From Phallusia mammillata (taxonomy: Eukaryota; Chordata; Ascidiacea; Phlebobranchia; Ascidiidae): a stretch of 64,000 nt of DNA. The stretch spans positions 8,219-72,218 of the forward strand of contig QLIY01000382.1 in assembly GCA_003260075.1 (NCBI GenBank), written 5' to 3'. Within the stretch, counting starts at the first letter, position 1; every line of letters starts with the position of its first letter. Below the pieces are notes generated by a model. That model worked only from the letters and a program-made list of their open reading frames with translations, searched no databases and was not told where the DNA came from. This document shows, in pieces, positions 32,301-43,731 of this stretch. Position numbers and translations under genes: made by a program.

Positions 32301-35300
32301 AAAGCTTTAGAGCAGTGGTTATCAACCAGGGCCCATGGCCCCCCAGGGGAGTCACGAGCTGTGTTCCGGGAGACCACGGGTGTAGATTCACCAGAAACAC
32401 GCATTAAAAGCCATTTTCTTTATAACATTACCCCCCCCCCCTTGCCATTTACATTTTTAAGGGGGCCACAGGTCCTACAGGGTTACTTGCGGGGGGCCAC
32501 GAGGCCCAAAAGTTACTTTTAGGGGTCCACGGTCCACAAAAGGTTGAGAACCACTGCTTTAGAGACATTTTTCAACCTTTCTGTAACTTTACAACAAATA
32601 CAATATTATTTGCGAATAAGCTGCCAATTTCTAGTAAGAAATTAAAAAGAATTGAGTATCGATCTGATGGATGTTTTTTTCATGTTTTTTTTTTCATGAG
32701 GCATGTTTTTTTAGCATATAACCCCAACAAATTTAAGTGTAGTAGGTGGCTACACTAGTGCGACCATTGTCTTGTAACCAGCTGCACTGATGAGACCAGA
32801 ACAATATAGGTCGACACGGTGTCCACCGTCTCTGCAGCTTTGATTACACTGGCCCCCCCCCCCTGTTTTTTTAGCATATAACCCCAACAAATTTAAGTGT
32901 AGTAGGTGGCTGCACTAGTGCGACCATTGTCTTGTAACCAGCTGCACTGATGAGACCATAACAATATAGGTCGACACGGTGTCCACCGTCTGCAGCTTTG
33001 ATTACACTGGTCTCTTACCATTTATGTACATCGGCGGATTCTTCAAATAACTCAAGTGCTTGTTTTGAATGTTCAACTGCTGTAGTAGCATGGAGACAGC
33101 GTTCATCGTATGCTGTGCGGATGTCATAAGCTCCAACATGAGAACGACTAAGACGCCACAAAAGCTGCCAGGAGTTTTTGTGCTGGAAACAAAGATGTAA
33201 ATAACGATGGTCTGAATCAATTACCTTACGCAATTGAGAAAAAAAAAATTTTTTTTACTCCTTTGGGCAAACTGCTGTTTGTAGGGTTGGCATACCATAA
33301 TTTATGGCATAACACTGTCATTGTGAGCGTTTATGCGACCTAATTCGCCTAATTCAGACAAAATTAGAGGTAAAAAATGATTTGATATGTGGTAAGCGTG
33401 AAGCTTTAACTAATCGACATCAGTTAATCCGGACAATTATTTTGGTCCGAATGGGTGCAAATTAATGACTTGCATCATATAACAGTGGGTTATAACCAGG
33501 AGATACATACATTCACATTTAGTTCGTTATCTTGAAGGATCCTCATCGCCTCTTCCTGATCCTCCTCTGATCCATCGTACAATGCATCTACTTTGGCACA
33601 GATCGCATCAAGCTCTTCTTTGGATCCTGGAGCTGGTTGATTTGCATTCCCATTAATGTTGTTCTCCAAATGATCCAAGGCAATACTAAAGAAACGAAAA
33701 TGAATTCAAGATTTTGGCTACAGGAGTCTTACGTAAAGGAGCATAAAAAAAATAATACAGTCCTTTTTCAACACTCTTAGCTTCACAATTTACCAAACAA
33801 ATTATACATGTATGCTGAAAGCTAACTTTACATGCAAGAAATATATATAGGAACAGCATTTCCTAAACATATGTTAAGCACTACAATAAATCTCAGTCAA
33901 GACGGATTCGCTTAATCTGGATCTTCACTTAATTCGGAACCCCCCCCCCCCTTCCAATTTTACTGTTACGCACATGGCGATTGCAACGTCATAGCACAGG
34001 AAATAATGGGACAAGTTTATCATGCAAAACTGAACTTGGAGATGTAAGAGTTAGTGTTCAAGGATGAGTTAGTATTCGTACAAGGAAAAAAAAAATTTTG
34101 TTTGTTTAAAGCTTGGGTCGTAAGATGCACATAAAGTTCAGATTTGGGTCGCGCTAAAAAAAGTTTGTGAACCACTGTCCTAAACATATATTAAGCACTA
34201 CAATAAACCTCAGTTAATCAAGATCTTCACCCAACTGGACAAATTTTTGGCCCAAACAAATCTGGATTGACCAAGATTTACTGTATCTCTGAGCAAAGTT
34301 TTGAGCAAGTCTGTTCAACATACAGTCTCATAAAGTAAGAATGTCAGGTTAAGAAGTTGTTACAATAAAATACGAAGCAGTACTTACTCAAACTCATCGT
34401 CTGAAAAATCATCATCATAATCACTGTAAGCTGTCTGGTAACTTCCAGCTGTTCGATTCGATGTAGAAGACCAAGTTGTGTGCGTTGATCTGCTACGACG
34501 AGTCCTGTACAGTTAAATGAGAAATTGTGGTTACTAACTGGAGCAGGGAATGTTTTTAGGCATTGGCTTTCAAATTTTTCATTAAAATTGAAACAAACCC
34601 CCCCCCCAAGACCAAGTTGTGTGCGTTGATCTGCTACGACGAGTCCTGTACAGTTTAATCAGAAATTGTGGTTACTAACTGGACCAGGGAATGTTTTTAG
34701 GCAATGGCTTTCAAATTTTTCATTAAAATTTAAACAAGAATTTTGATACTCAAGAGTTGTTAGGGCAGTAAAGCAGTGTAAGAAAAGATACGTAGTGGTT
34801 AATTTTTCAGCAGAAGTTTTTTATAACTGGTAAACTGTTTGACTAGAAATGCATATCACTTTACAATGGTTAAGAACTGCAACCAGCAAAAATAACAAAG
34901 CAAGTCAGCGTATTAACCCAGTTTTTCTAATCCTGCATTTGTGGATTCAAATCAGACTGCAAGGTGTTTGTGAGACAGCAATCAACACCATAACACAAAA
35001 ATATTTTTCAATTTCATACTGTTGTCATAATATACAAAGTGTTTTTGAGTCTGCAAATGACTATAGTCAAGGGGTTGGGAAACACTGGTTTAAAATTTTG
35101 TCCAAACACAATTGGTAATTGTTTGACTGAATAATGCCAGCAAATAGATGTTTTGCCATATTCAATAAACTGAATTTAGTAATTTACCTTTTCTGGCCCA
35201 CCAGGCTTTGAATCCCGCCCAACTCTTTGCGAAGTTCAGTAACAGCATTTGACAAATTGTTTTTCAAGACAACCACTTCCTGTTTTAGTTCTAAAACTTG

Positions 35301-36387
35301 ACGCAACAACTCCTCATCGCTACCAGGTGCTGGCGGTCGACAAGGCTGGCTCTGTCTGTAGCTAAAAAATCAATAAATTACATTTGATGCAGGGTTGCCA
35401 TACCATCCTTGTTTCTAAGATTTGTCCTTATTTTGAATGGCAATGTCTTAGTAAAACATATTGTCTTTATTTCTAAGAAATGTCCTTGTTTTTAACCGGA
35501 GTCCTTATTTTGTCTGTTTTTAACAATTACTAGGAAAAGATGTAGTGAAATGACAGTCAAATCCCTGCTACAGGTAAAAGCAAACCCAGACCTGAGCTGT
35601 TGTGGGATGCACAGAGCTGTTGTTGGGGATTTAAGTCAGATCAAAAGTATTTTCTACAAACAAGGAGTTGCTGGAATGTATTGTTTTTGGCAAAATACAT
35701 CGCATATGGTACTTCACAACTCGTGTAAATGCAAAGATTTGTTCAAAAACGTTTGTTCCTTTTCATACAAAAAATGAATTTTTTAGTATTTTGGAGTCCA
35801 TGTCAATGGCAACCCTGATTTTATGTGTGCAAATAGGTTTATCTTTATAGAGTTTTTATCTCAGAATATTGAGAATATCTAGCATAAATGGCACAAATAT
35901 ATTTGGGGTCATGAAACAATTACTCTCGTATCATATATATATACCTTATAAACCAGACTTCATTACCACTGCCTAATAAAAACTGCAATATATATATATA
36001 GGTAAAGTCAGTCATTACTACAAAGTTATTGTAGAAATTAAAGACTTTGAAATTATTTTTCTAAATATTAAAAATGTACAATTTAAATGTCACCAATGCA
36101 CTTTTGAGGACTATGATACAATTACTTTTTGTACCAAATAAAATGGTTCAATTTGAAACACAATTTTAGCTCAAAAACAGCGACTTACAAACTTAACTAC
36201 TTTAGCAAAGCCTAATAAAGTCTGTCATCCCTACAAGGTCATTGTAGAAATTAAAACACAACGATAATATATATTGTACTTACTGTAAAAACGCATAAGT
36301 TGCTACTCCACCTCCTACTATAACTGTTAATCCAATTCCGATATATTTTAAAGTGCTTTTGTCTGTTGCACTCATTAGTGAAGACAT
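28064..36387 (-). CDS. RMDN2/3: Regulator of microtubule dynamics protein 2/3-like (PTPIP51 family), 8 exons
   Basis: Exons in order: 36284-36387, 35188-35361, 34388-34504, 33511-33685, 33019-33182, 29600-29751, 28423-28577, 28064-28192. They join through GT-AG introns to 389 residues (human RMDN2 410, RMDN3 470). An N-terminal membrane segment (about 14-33) is followed by a coiled coil (about 48-90) and an acidic Ser/Asp stretch near 115-132. The TPR-like RMDN fold runs from about 190, with SWQLLWRLSRSH, KEHIDRALELAPNDP, GRWCW, WIERKLAATLF, ALEAFNKAEEIQPGF and ARRWLESALQLP, all close to vertebrate RMDN2/3. The membrane anchor argues against RMDN1. In vertebrates RMDN3 tethers ER to mitochondria; RMDN proteins also associate with microtubules. 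I see no clear FFAT motif. YEATS4 lies head-to-tail upstream. Confidence 0.94.
28866..29021. repeat. Duplicated intronic segment joined by a 10-G run
   Basis: Copies 28866-28937 and 28948-29021 (AACGAG(T/C)TTCTTAAAG...) flank the G run 28938-28947, in RMDN intron 6. Confidence 0.85.
29140..29477. mobile_element. hAT-like MITE, 338 bp
   Basis: Terminal inverted repeats CAGGGTTCCCGCG and CGCGGGAACCCTG. The interior is rich in TTTTCCA/TGGAAA words. Flanking 8-mers AACTTACA and CTTAAACA match only loosely. In RMDN intron 6. Confidence 0.7.
30056..30290. repeat. Duplicated intronic segment joined by a 12-G run
   Basis: Copies 30056-30167 and 30180-30290 (TTCGTGATAGAAAAACTG to CCATAGCG) flank the G run 30168-30179. 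Confidence 0.85.
30385..30560. repeat. Duplicated intronic segment joined by a 10-G run
   Basis: Copies about 30385-30471 and 30482-30560 (AATAATATTTCTGAAAA... to CAAATATGCT) flank the G run 30472-30481. It is the last G-polarity run before the runs become C. Confidence 0.85.
30725..31738. mobile_element. hAT-type non-autonomous element, 1014 bp
   Basis: Starts TAGGGTTGGCCCGATAC and ends GTACTATCGGGCCATCCCTA, imperfect inverted termini. Both ends carry arrays of CCGATACC/GGTATCGG words. Flanked by an exact 8 bp target-site duplication GTTACAAC (30717-30724 and 31739-31746), the hAT hallmark. No transposase frame inside. In RMDN intron 5. Confidence 0.87.
32274..32300. other. 27-base pure C run (probable gap filler)
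   Basis: First C-polarity run; no flanking duplication recognised. Confidence 0.7.
32313..32556. mobile_element. hAT MITE, 244 bp
   Basis: Termini CAGTGGTTATCAACC and GGTTGAGAACCACTG, with an exact 8 bp target-site duplication CTTTAGAG at 32305-32312 and 32557-32564. An 11-C run at 32431-32441 interrupts the middle, so the true internal sequence may be incomplete. Confidence 0.88.
32704..33010. repeat. Duplicated intronic segment joined by an 11-C run
   Basis: Copies 32704-32852 and 32864-33010 flank the C run 32853-32863. They differ at single bases and by a CT indel in GTCCACCGTC(TC)TGCAGC. The segment contains the interspersed repeat also seen near 2119-2240. It lies just downstream of the RMDN exon 5 donor. 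Confidence 0.85.
33863..34230. repeat. Duplicated flank around a 12-C run and a hAT terminus
   Basis: CCTAAACATAT(G/A)TTAAGCACTACAATAAA... occurs at about 33863 and again at about 34179. The 12-C run 33940-33951 follows the first copy. A hAT terminus GTTTGTGAACCACTG ends at 34177, directly before the second copy. In RMDN intron 3. Confidence 0.65.
34467..34737. repeat. Duplicated partial RMDN exon 3 and intron, joined by a 10-C run
   Basis: Copies 34467-34597 and 34608-34737 both contain the exon 3 acceptor and the codons for RTRRSRSTHTTW. Only the left copy continues into the complete exon with its donor; the right one is cut by the C run 34598-34607. The second exon fragment should not be annotated as an alternative exon. 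Confidence 0.87.
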
Positions 36388-36976
36388 TTTGCTCCAGGTA
36401 TGTAAAAAAAATCTTGCTAATAGCAGTTAAAATTATGAAACCATTATATATATATACATTATGTATAATATCACAACAGTATCCCTAATGCATGGCTCTA
36501 AAAAAAGAACATTGGCAGTTTTCAAAAGCAGCATGTTAAAGGTACAGGGTGCTATTTTGTTTTTACTATCATCAACATAATGAGTAATAACATTTCTTGA
36601 AGCTTCCTTCCTTGATATAACAATTTCTATGAATTTGTTGTGACAAATGTTGCAACAAAAACAGAAATGCCAACAAAGAATTTTGCTTCAAATTAACAAA
36701 AACAGTCTGTTTTCAACCATAAAGAAATTTATCCAAATGACAAAATAGTGGCATAATTTTATTTAAACTACTTTTTAACAGAAAGGAAAATAGGAAGGTG
36801 TAGGTATAATTTAGTTTTTGACACTTTTAACAACAGTGCAATGCAATCCTTATTTGCGCTGCACATATATGAAAAATATGCATTAACTTTGTTTTTCAAT
36901 AATGTTTAAACATCTTGAACCAGCACTGTCACAAGAATTTGGGTACTTTCAGAAAAACAAGCTTTAGTTTTTATAT
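36388..36976. other. Spacer between YEATS4 and RMDN
   Basis: 589 bp between the YEATS4 stop and the RMDN start, same strand. No coding exon seen. It should hold the YEATS4 3' end and the RMDN promoter or trans-splice acceptor. Confidence 0.6.
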
Positions 36977-37789
36977 TTACGTCATTTCAGAATTGTCCTG
37001 TTCACGCTCAAGTTTCTTAATTTCCTCACGAAAGCTTTTAATATTGTCTCGACTCTGTTTAAGTCGTTCCTTTAGGTCTTTTATTTCCACTTGAATCTTT
37101 TGCTTTGCTGCAGTCAATTGCTTTACAGTCTGTCTCTCTTTTTCTTCAAAGTCTGTCTCATGCTTGTGAGCTCCAAGTGTTAACTGTCGACAACTTGTCA
37201 ACAAGGAATGCATCATCACTGAGGGGTCTTGAAAAATCATTTCATCATAGCTCTCCGAAACAACTGTCTTTTTACTTAATATCAAATTGCTTTCGGTCTG
37301 AAATAGCCGCAGAGGGTGGTATATGGTAAGAGGCCGTTCCCCAGTGTCATGAAAAAACACTTTTATAACCACATCGCCCCCCCCCCCTGTCTTTTTACTT
37401 AATATCAAATTGCTTTCGGTCTGAAATAGCCGCAAAGGGTGGTATATGGTAAGAGGTCTTTCTCCAGTGTCATGAAAAAACACTTTTATAACCACATCAA
37501 ACTGACCCCAACCTGTTTCTGTGACCTCGTATGGAGGTTTAGTAACAACACGAAGTGGGTTCGCATAACTTTCGTGCAGTTTAAATTGAATTTTCTTGAC
37601 GTAAACAGAAATGTCCTCATTGTGATACGGCTTTAGGTAAACCGTCCAGGAATGTGTGTGTCCATCCTCTTCACGCTTTTTGCCGAAATATCGAGCCGAA
37701 TTTCCATAAACAATCGGTTTTACGACGCATATTCCTTTCATTCGACCGCCACTTTCAGCCACAAACTCGCCACCAGAGCTTCGATTCAT
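36977..37789 (-). CDS. YEATS4: YEATS4/GAS41-like histone acyl-lysine reader (single exon, with artificial insertion)
   Basis: An open frame of 270 codons starts at [19 protein letters not shown] and ends DNSEMT. The YEATS domain holds [36 protein letters not shown] and TGWGQF, which carry the conserved acyl-lysine cage residues of GAS41. The C-terminus is a coiled coil rich in K and E. GAS41 is a shared subunit of SRCAP/TIP60 (NuA4/SWR1-type) complexes and reads acetylated H3 and H2A.Z-related marks. The frame contains a 41-codon tandem repeat ([20 protein letters not shown]...) joined by Gly codons from an 11-base homopolymer at 37377-37387. Without it the protein is 229 residues, against 227 in human. 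A TTAATTGCAG acceptor-like word lies about 25 bases upstream of the ATG. Confidence 0.93.
   Translation of the reverse strand: MNRSSGGEFVAESGGRMKGICVVKPIVYGNSARYFGKKREEDGHTHSWTVYLKPYHNEDISVYVKKIQFKLHESYANPLRVVTKPPYEVTETGWGQFDVVIKVFFHDTGERPLTIYHPLRLFQTESNLILSKKTGGGGDVVIKVFFHDTGERPLTIYHPLRLFQTESNLILSKKTVVSESYDEMIFQDPSVMMHSLLTSCRQLTLGAHKHETDFEEKERQTVKQLTAAKQKIQVEIKDLKERLKQSRDNIKSFREEIKKLEREQDNSEMT
37265..37498. repeat. In-frame 123 bp duplication inside YEATS4 joined by an 11-C run
   Basis: Copies 37265-37375 and 37388-37498 differ at a few bases, such as GGCCGTTCCCC versus GGTCTTTCTCC. The offset of 123 bp is a multiple of three, so the frame survives by chance. Probable allele pair at an unmerged contig overlap. 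Confidence 0.9.
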
Positions 37790-37859
37790 GGCTGTTAAGG
37801 ATCGTTTTGCTGCAATTAACTATGTTTATTTCCAATTCTGGGCTAAAATACTCTTAACT

Positions 37860-37863
<4 letters not shown>

Positions 37864-37942
<79 letters not shown>
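37864..37942. other. 79-base pure C run (probable gap filler)
   Basis: Just upstream of YEATS4. Poly-Gly/Pro frames across it are rejected. The sequence after it (AAGCTTGAGCTGG) recurs directly after the next C run at 38178. Confidence 0.8.
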
Positions 37943-37944
<2 letters not shown>

Positions 37945-38380
37945 GCTTGAGCTGGCGACCATTGATCCGTGACCACTGTTTAAAATAATTCAGATTTCTA
38001 TGTTGTGTCATTAATTCCGAAAATCATGCGTTTAAGAAATATTTTGCAAATTAGTAGTTGTGGCCAAGGATGGCAGTACGGCACGTATTCCATTGACCGT
38101 ACCACGTACCTCGTTACGTAGGGTAGAACTACTGACACTGTAATTTGGCTGGCCCCTGGTTAAAAAACCCCCCCCCCAAGCTTGAGCTGGCGACCATTGA
38201 TCCGTGACCACTGTTTAAAATAATTTAGATTTCTATGTTGTGTTGTTAATTTGTCAAATAAAACCAAAAATCATGCGTTTAACAAATATTTTGCAAATTA
38301 GTAGTTGTGGCCAAGGATGGCAGTACGGTACAGTACATATTGCATTGACCGTACCACGTACCTCGTTACGTCGAGCGTAT
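37943..38380. repeat. Duplicated segment around a 10-C run
   Basis: AAGCTTGAGCTGGCGACC... starts at 37943 and 38178, each right after a C run (37864-37942 and 38168-38177). Both copies run on into the start of a hAT element. The copies differ by substitutions and short indels. Confidence 0.8.
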
Positions 38381-39171
38381 ACCGTACCAACGTACAAATG
38401 TCAAAAATCAAAACGTACCGTACTTGAGATCATTGCTGCGAAGATACAACAACATTAGCTAGCTTTTATAACTAACTTGATAATCAATCACAAATGCCTA
38501 GTTATTCTCTGTTCTTGTCATGTGCAATTCAATTCAATGGTTTATTTGTCACGAGACATTGCACAACGAGAAAAAAACGAAATTGCACAACAAAAGTATC
38601 TGCGTGACGGGTCAATGAAAGGCCAATCATTGGCCGCCAAGTCATTGACCTACTATTGTTTATTCAGTAGCGATGAACTACGAAAAAGGACGATGGGTAA
38701 TTAGCGGTCACCTAGACCGAAAGAGTGACTGTTAGGGCGAAGTTGCTGAGCAATGCAGCAGCAACGATACGTAATAAAATAAAGAAACATAATAGCAATA
38801 CAATGGAAGAACGAAATCGCAAGAATGATTTTGAATGAATCGTTGTGGGTATGCGCATGATTGATTTGCTGGAGGGCAAACTAGCAAGAAAAAAAGAAAA
38901 AAAGACGCGTTTTAATAATACGCCTACAGCAGTACGTGTAACCCTCGTTTAAACTTTTTTGAGCACTATTTTGGTACATGAATATTGTGATGAAATCATG
39001 TCATAAACAATTTAAATTCGTGTTTCAGACAATTTTGATGGGTACGTGCCACGTACCGTACACCACCGTACCCGTACCTCAGCTTTCTTTGCGGTAGGCC
39101 TACCGTACCTACGTACCCTACTTTTTGATGAAATTTGCTGTGTACCTTACCGTACCGTACTGCCATCCTTG
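38312..39171. mobile_element. hAT-type element, 860 bp, GTACGGTA-rich
   Basis: Termini CAAGGATGGCAGTACGG and CCGTACTGCCATCCTTG are perfect inverted repeats. An exact 8 bp target-site duplication GTTGTGGC lies at 38304-38311 and 39172-39179. Both ends carry many GTACCGTA/TACGGTAC words. No transposase recognised. The left end of the same insertion is also in the preceding allelic copy near 38068. Confidence 0.9.
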
Positions 39172-40937
39172 GTTGTGGCTTATTTTTAAAAGACTAATTT
39201 ATTGACAAAATACATTTTATTCATGAAAGTGGGGGCATAAGACATTCCTGCTTTTGCAAATGCGAAAAGAACTCTTAACTCTCCTGAACTAAATTGGATG
39301 GAGGTGCGATCAACAAACCATATGCATACCGTGCATATTTTAAAGTGTCTTAAAAATCTGGGTGCAAAGGATCAAAACCAAAATAGGTATGTATATCAAG
39401 AGAAAATAGGTATATATATACGCTATAGCGTCCAAGAACAGGAATCCAATCTATCTAGAAATAATTTCTTCTCGATTTTCTTACCACTTTATGGCGCCCA
39501 AGAGTTGTCAAGCAACGGAAATGAACTTCGGCGACATCTTTGCGTAGATGATATATGGTGCATTTTTTGCCATGTTATTCAAATTCGTGAGGTCCATCTA
39601 ATTACTGGCCATGTTAAGGTGACGTTGCGGATTGTGGTTGAAATGTGTCATGTAAAAAACAATTAAAAAATATCTCCGAATAAACCAAAAAATAATTAGG
39701 AAAATCGAGTCGATGATCAAGATGTAAACTTCAACAGCACATAATCGACCATGTCAACACTGAACAATAATTTTTTTAGTCAGTTTTAAACAGATGCTGC
39801 ATAAGGATTGCAACGCAAATCAAAGTTCGCTCAAACACAAACTCTTAACCGACAGTTTTAAGGCTGCACGATGTTTGCCTTGTCAATGTGCGTAGGCGTT
39901 ATTATGTACATGCATGCCACCTGTGCTGGAGTTATACTTCAACACCATAAGACGCTGCATAGCAATGTCTGCTCAACGACTAACGTTGTTTGCATAAGGC
40001 CACCTGTCCCCGGTGATTTGTGAACTTATTGCAGGTACTCGAGAAATACTCTGCGTGTCGCAATTCGTTGCAAGAAAACTTCACGACAGGTTGTTGGTTG
40101 GATCAAAAAAAGAGGGCGTGTCTTTTATGTTAAGATGGGGAGGGGTGAATAATTCTGGGACCATGATCCCCTTATCACCCAAACGTACATTGAAAGCATA
40201 CATTTTACGTTTGAAATCTTGTTTCGCATTTGTCATTTAATTTAAGAAATCTTGATTGTAATAAGTGGCGTAAAAGAGTAAATTAACAGATGTTTCTGGG
40301 TGTTACAGACCACAAAAAATGCAAAACAAAATTAACCTACACATTTCGTGCCTAAATTTGTGTTTAATATTTCCACTTTTTAGGTCTATATTTTTGTACG
40401 CTGGTTGTCAGTAGCATTTGTATCTCACATCTCACAAGTTAAATTATATTGTTTCATACACAATAGCATGCAATGAAAGAAAAGCGTACAATTCACCCGC
40501 CGTTTCGGACTAGCATAAAACCAAATGAATTTTTTCCTGAAGTTGCATGCCCTCCTTTGTGATGTGTACCGTCCTGTCCCTGGGTAGACCCTTTGTGGAA
40601 ACAAGAATGCAACCGCGGGGTCGTCAAGAGTCCCTTGCAGTTCGTCGCTAGTGGCATTTAAACGGGCGCTTAACGACGAGTTTTAACGAGTACGTTGCTT
40701 GGTACTGGGTCGTGTCAAACAAACTGTTAATGCAAGGCGCTTTATTTGTGACTCATGCAGTCTCCCTAAGTAAAGTCGCAAAGGTAAAAACTTCAAACGA
40801 GCCCGCTAAACTTGTTTGCCTTTAGATTGCACAAAGCAGTTCGCAGGAATCGAAATACAATGCTTTTTGTCTGGAACCCTTGCTAGCAGGGTCGTTAATA
40901 TACCAATTAGGAACCCTCGTTTTTATGGTGCCGGCGT

Positions 40938-40968
40938 GTGCAAGGCTGTGCAAGGCTGTGCAAGGTTT
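40938..40968 (+). repeat. Three-copy GTGCAAGGCT tandem repeat
   Basis: GTGCAAGGCT occurs twice in succession followed by a third GTGCAAGG. Short direct repeat, no known role. Confidence 0.7.
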
Positions 40969-40978
40969 CTCAATTCCA

Positions 40979-41691
40979 TAATCTCTGCAGAAGCAAAAAA
41001 ACACCCAGAAATTCCACCGACATGTGATCTGCACCTTTTGAAACCCCCTTTTGATAACGGACATAGATATGAAAAGTTTAGCATGGTTTTAAAAAAGTGA
41101 CCCGTTTTTGCTGTCAGAGTAATTTACCTGCCAAGTTCATTATTGGGGTTCGAGGTTAAGGTTATTTGTACAGATTGGGCAGTACTTCGGCTATGGCTAG
41201 GCTATATCTATATAGCATGTGTACCGTCCGCAAAGAACCTATTTCAAAACGTATTTTCGAGCACACGGATTTGCCAATGCCACTTTAGATGAAGATTGTG
41301 ATTCTAGTTCATTTGTTTCGCCATATTTTCCCCCCCCCCTAATCTCTGCAGAAGCAAAAAAACACCCAGAAATTCCACCGACATGTGGTCTGCACCTTTT
41401 GAAACCCCCTTTTGATAACGGACACAGATATGAAAAGTTTAGCATGGTTTTAAAAAAGTGACCCGTTTTTGCTGTCAGAGTAATTTACCTGCCAAGTTCA
41501 TTATTGGGGTTCGAGGTTAAGGTTATTTGTACAGATTGGGCAGTACTTCGGCTATGGCTAGGCTATATCTATATAGCATGTGTACCGTCCGCAAAGAACC
41601 TATTTCAAAACGTATTTTCGAGCACACGGATTTGCCAATGCCACTTTAGATGAAGATTGTGATTCTAGTTCATCTGTTTCGCCATATTTTC
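40979..41691. repeat. Duplicated segment joined by a 10-C run
   Basis: Copies 40979-41329 and 41340-41691, with one or two differences (TGTGATCTGC versus TGTGGTCTGC), flank the C run 41330-41339. Last C-polarity run. The duplicated open frame KKHPEIPPTC... is a shadow with no recognised product. Confidence 0.87.
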
Positions 41692-41726
41692 TTTACCCAA
41701 GCGAAACAAACTTAAATCAACTAGAA

Positions 41727-42328
41727 CAGGGGTCGCCAACCCGCGGCTCCGGAGCCGCATGCGGCTCTTTGATCCCTCTGATGCGGCTCAGTTTTTGAAT
41801 TTACCAAATGTTGTACATTTGAATAAAAATTATGGGACGGTTATGCCGAACACAAAAGTCGAACACGAAAATTGAAGTGCAGTAGCATGACTGTACTCGC
41901 TTGTTGTAGTTACCTGCAACCCCATCTCTATACCATCAAACGTGAAGTCTGAAAGAGGCAAACTGGCGGCGCGCAGGTTAATACGCAATATGAGACAATA
42001 CTGTTTTTGTTTGCAGTGTGTGTGCGCGCGTAACAATAGCTGTTTGTTAATTGTTACGTAACAAACGCGTTAACAAAGGAGTGCAAATCTGCAAAAACAG
42101 AATATGCAACGCTTCGTAAAGTTGTTTTCTCTGCTGACAAGGCTAGTATACCAGTGTGTCTAATATGCAATGAAACACTAGCTAACAACAAAAAGTCGAA
42201 TTTCATAAGACTAAAAATGTTTTGCTTTTTATTTTAAATTTTAAAACGACTGTGTGGCTCCCAGTGTGTTTTTACTACGTGAAACTGGTTCGAGTGGCTC
42301 TTTGAGTAGTAAAGGTTGGCGACCCCTG
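41727..42328. mobile_element. hAT-type MITE, 602 bp
   Basis: Termini CAGGGGTCGCCAACC and GGTTGGCGACCCCTG are perfect inverted repeats. The subterminal GCGGCTC/GAGTGGCTC words are typical of this MITE class. Flanking 8-mers AACTAGAA and AACTATAA match at 7 of 8. Confidence 0.88.
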
Positions 42329-42332
42329 AACT

Positions 42333-42516
42333 ATAATAACGTACTAGGACAAAGATGTGAATGTTAACAGTATCTCCTTACACGATAGGACAAAATTTCA
42401 GCAAGGCGAAAGTCCGCTGGGGGGGGGGAATAACGTACTAGGACAAAGATGTGAATGTTAACAGTTATCTCCTTACACGATAGGACAAAATTTCAGCAAG
42501 GCGAAAGTCCGCTCTA
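42333..42516. repeat. Duplicated segment joined by a 10-G run
   Basis: Copies 42333-42418 and 42429-42516 (AATAACGTACTAGGACAAAG...) flank the G run 42419-42428, where run polarity returns to G. Confidence 0.86.
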
Positions 42517-43731
42517 TCGGCCCGGTAATTTCCTTTCTGTCACGAGGTTGTTTGTCGCGAAGTTTGTATTGTTTGCTATAAACAGAGCAAGGTAATCTCA
42601 AAAGTCGACGAATGTTGTGCAAGGTTCGTTGCGTTTATTGACCCAAGGCTCGGAGCCCAGCATGCAAGCTGTGCTGTCACGGATTCCGCAAAAGGAGACG
42701 CTGCTGTCACTGGACTTTGGTCGGAATTCGTGTTCGGTGGGTTAACATTGAGAAACTTTTTGCGTCCAAAGACGTGATAGGAACAAATCCTTTAGCAAAA
42801 TTATGGTTTTGTGTGTTTCATTTAATTCATCTTGTGGTGAATCCAACAATCCAAAAAATCGTAACATTAAGAATAGTCTATAAATCGAGCAGTAAATTAT
42901 TACAATCGTACATTTTCAAGCGCTTTTAGATACTCTTACAACATAGGCGAGGTCGTGTCAAGAAACCAAACCACAAATATGACCTTCGTGACAAGAAACA
43001 GTCGGGTGTCGTAATTCTCAGAACTGCTGCAGCAAAAGAGTCCTTACAACCCCAGGTTAATGTACTTTACACTGTAAACCTCCTCATGCACAAGTCAGTA
43101 CCAGTCTCGTATTTTCTTGTGTTTTGTGGGTCAACATACGACGCTTGCATCAGGGCGGTATGCTTGCACGTTAAACATTGTCCGGGTCTTAAAAGCCCAA
43201 GCAAAACATGACTCTTTAAACTTGTAAATCCTACTGAAAGGCGGAGAGCAGCGGCCGATGTCACCGGCGTCTACATTACAAATGCATTGCACGTTTTAAT
43301 ACCTCCCGTCTTTTGTTGCCTTTTACTGCAAGTTGGCGCCACATATTTAAGTGGTAAAGTTTGTGACTTTCAATTTTGCGTACTGCGTTTTATTTTGTCA
43401 TTGTAAGATTTCTGGTGGAAATGCTGATAAATATTTTTTTTACCTTCGCATTTAACTGATGGCAAATTACTGTAAAGTACTATAATATAAACAAAACTGT
43501 GTTTTGACACTCATACCTAAAAACACGCCTATTGCGCAGCGTGTGCTTAACTTATTTGTATATCAAAACCTATAAGTAATATTGTATTTTACGATAGGCT
43601 GTACTTGTCATGAGAAATATAATGGCCCAAAGTGTAGAATAAAAAGGCATACTTCATTAGTAAACTTTTGGTAAATGCTTGTGCCATCGTTAGTCATACT
43701 AATCTGGACTTACATTTGTTTAGTTTATTGT

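Noticed and set aside
33670..34400. FFAT motif in RMDN (EFDIALD)
   Set aside because: The residues at core positions 3 and 4 do not fit FFAT (EFFDAxE), so ER-VAPB binding cannot be claimed.
36388..37789. YEATS4-RMDN operon
   Set aside because: Tunicate operons usually have very short spacers; 589 bp is long and there is no direct evidence of a shared transcript, though trans-splicing of either gene remains possible.
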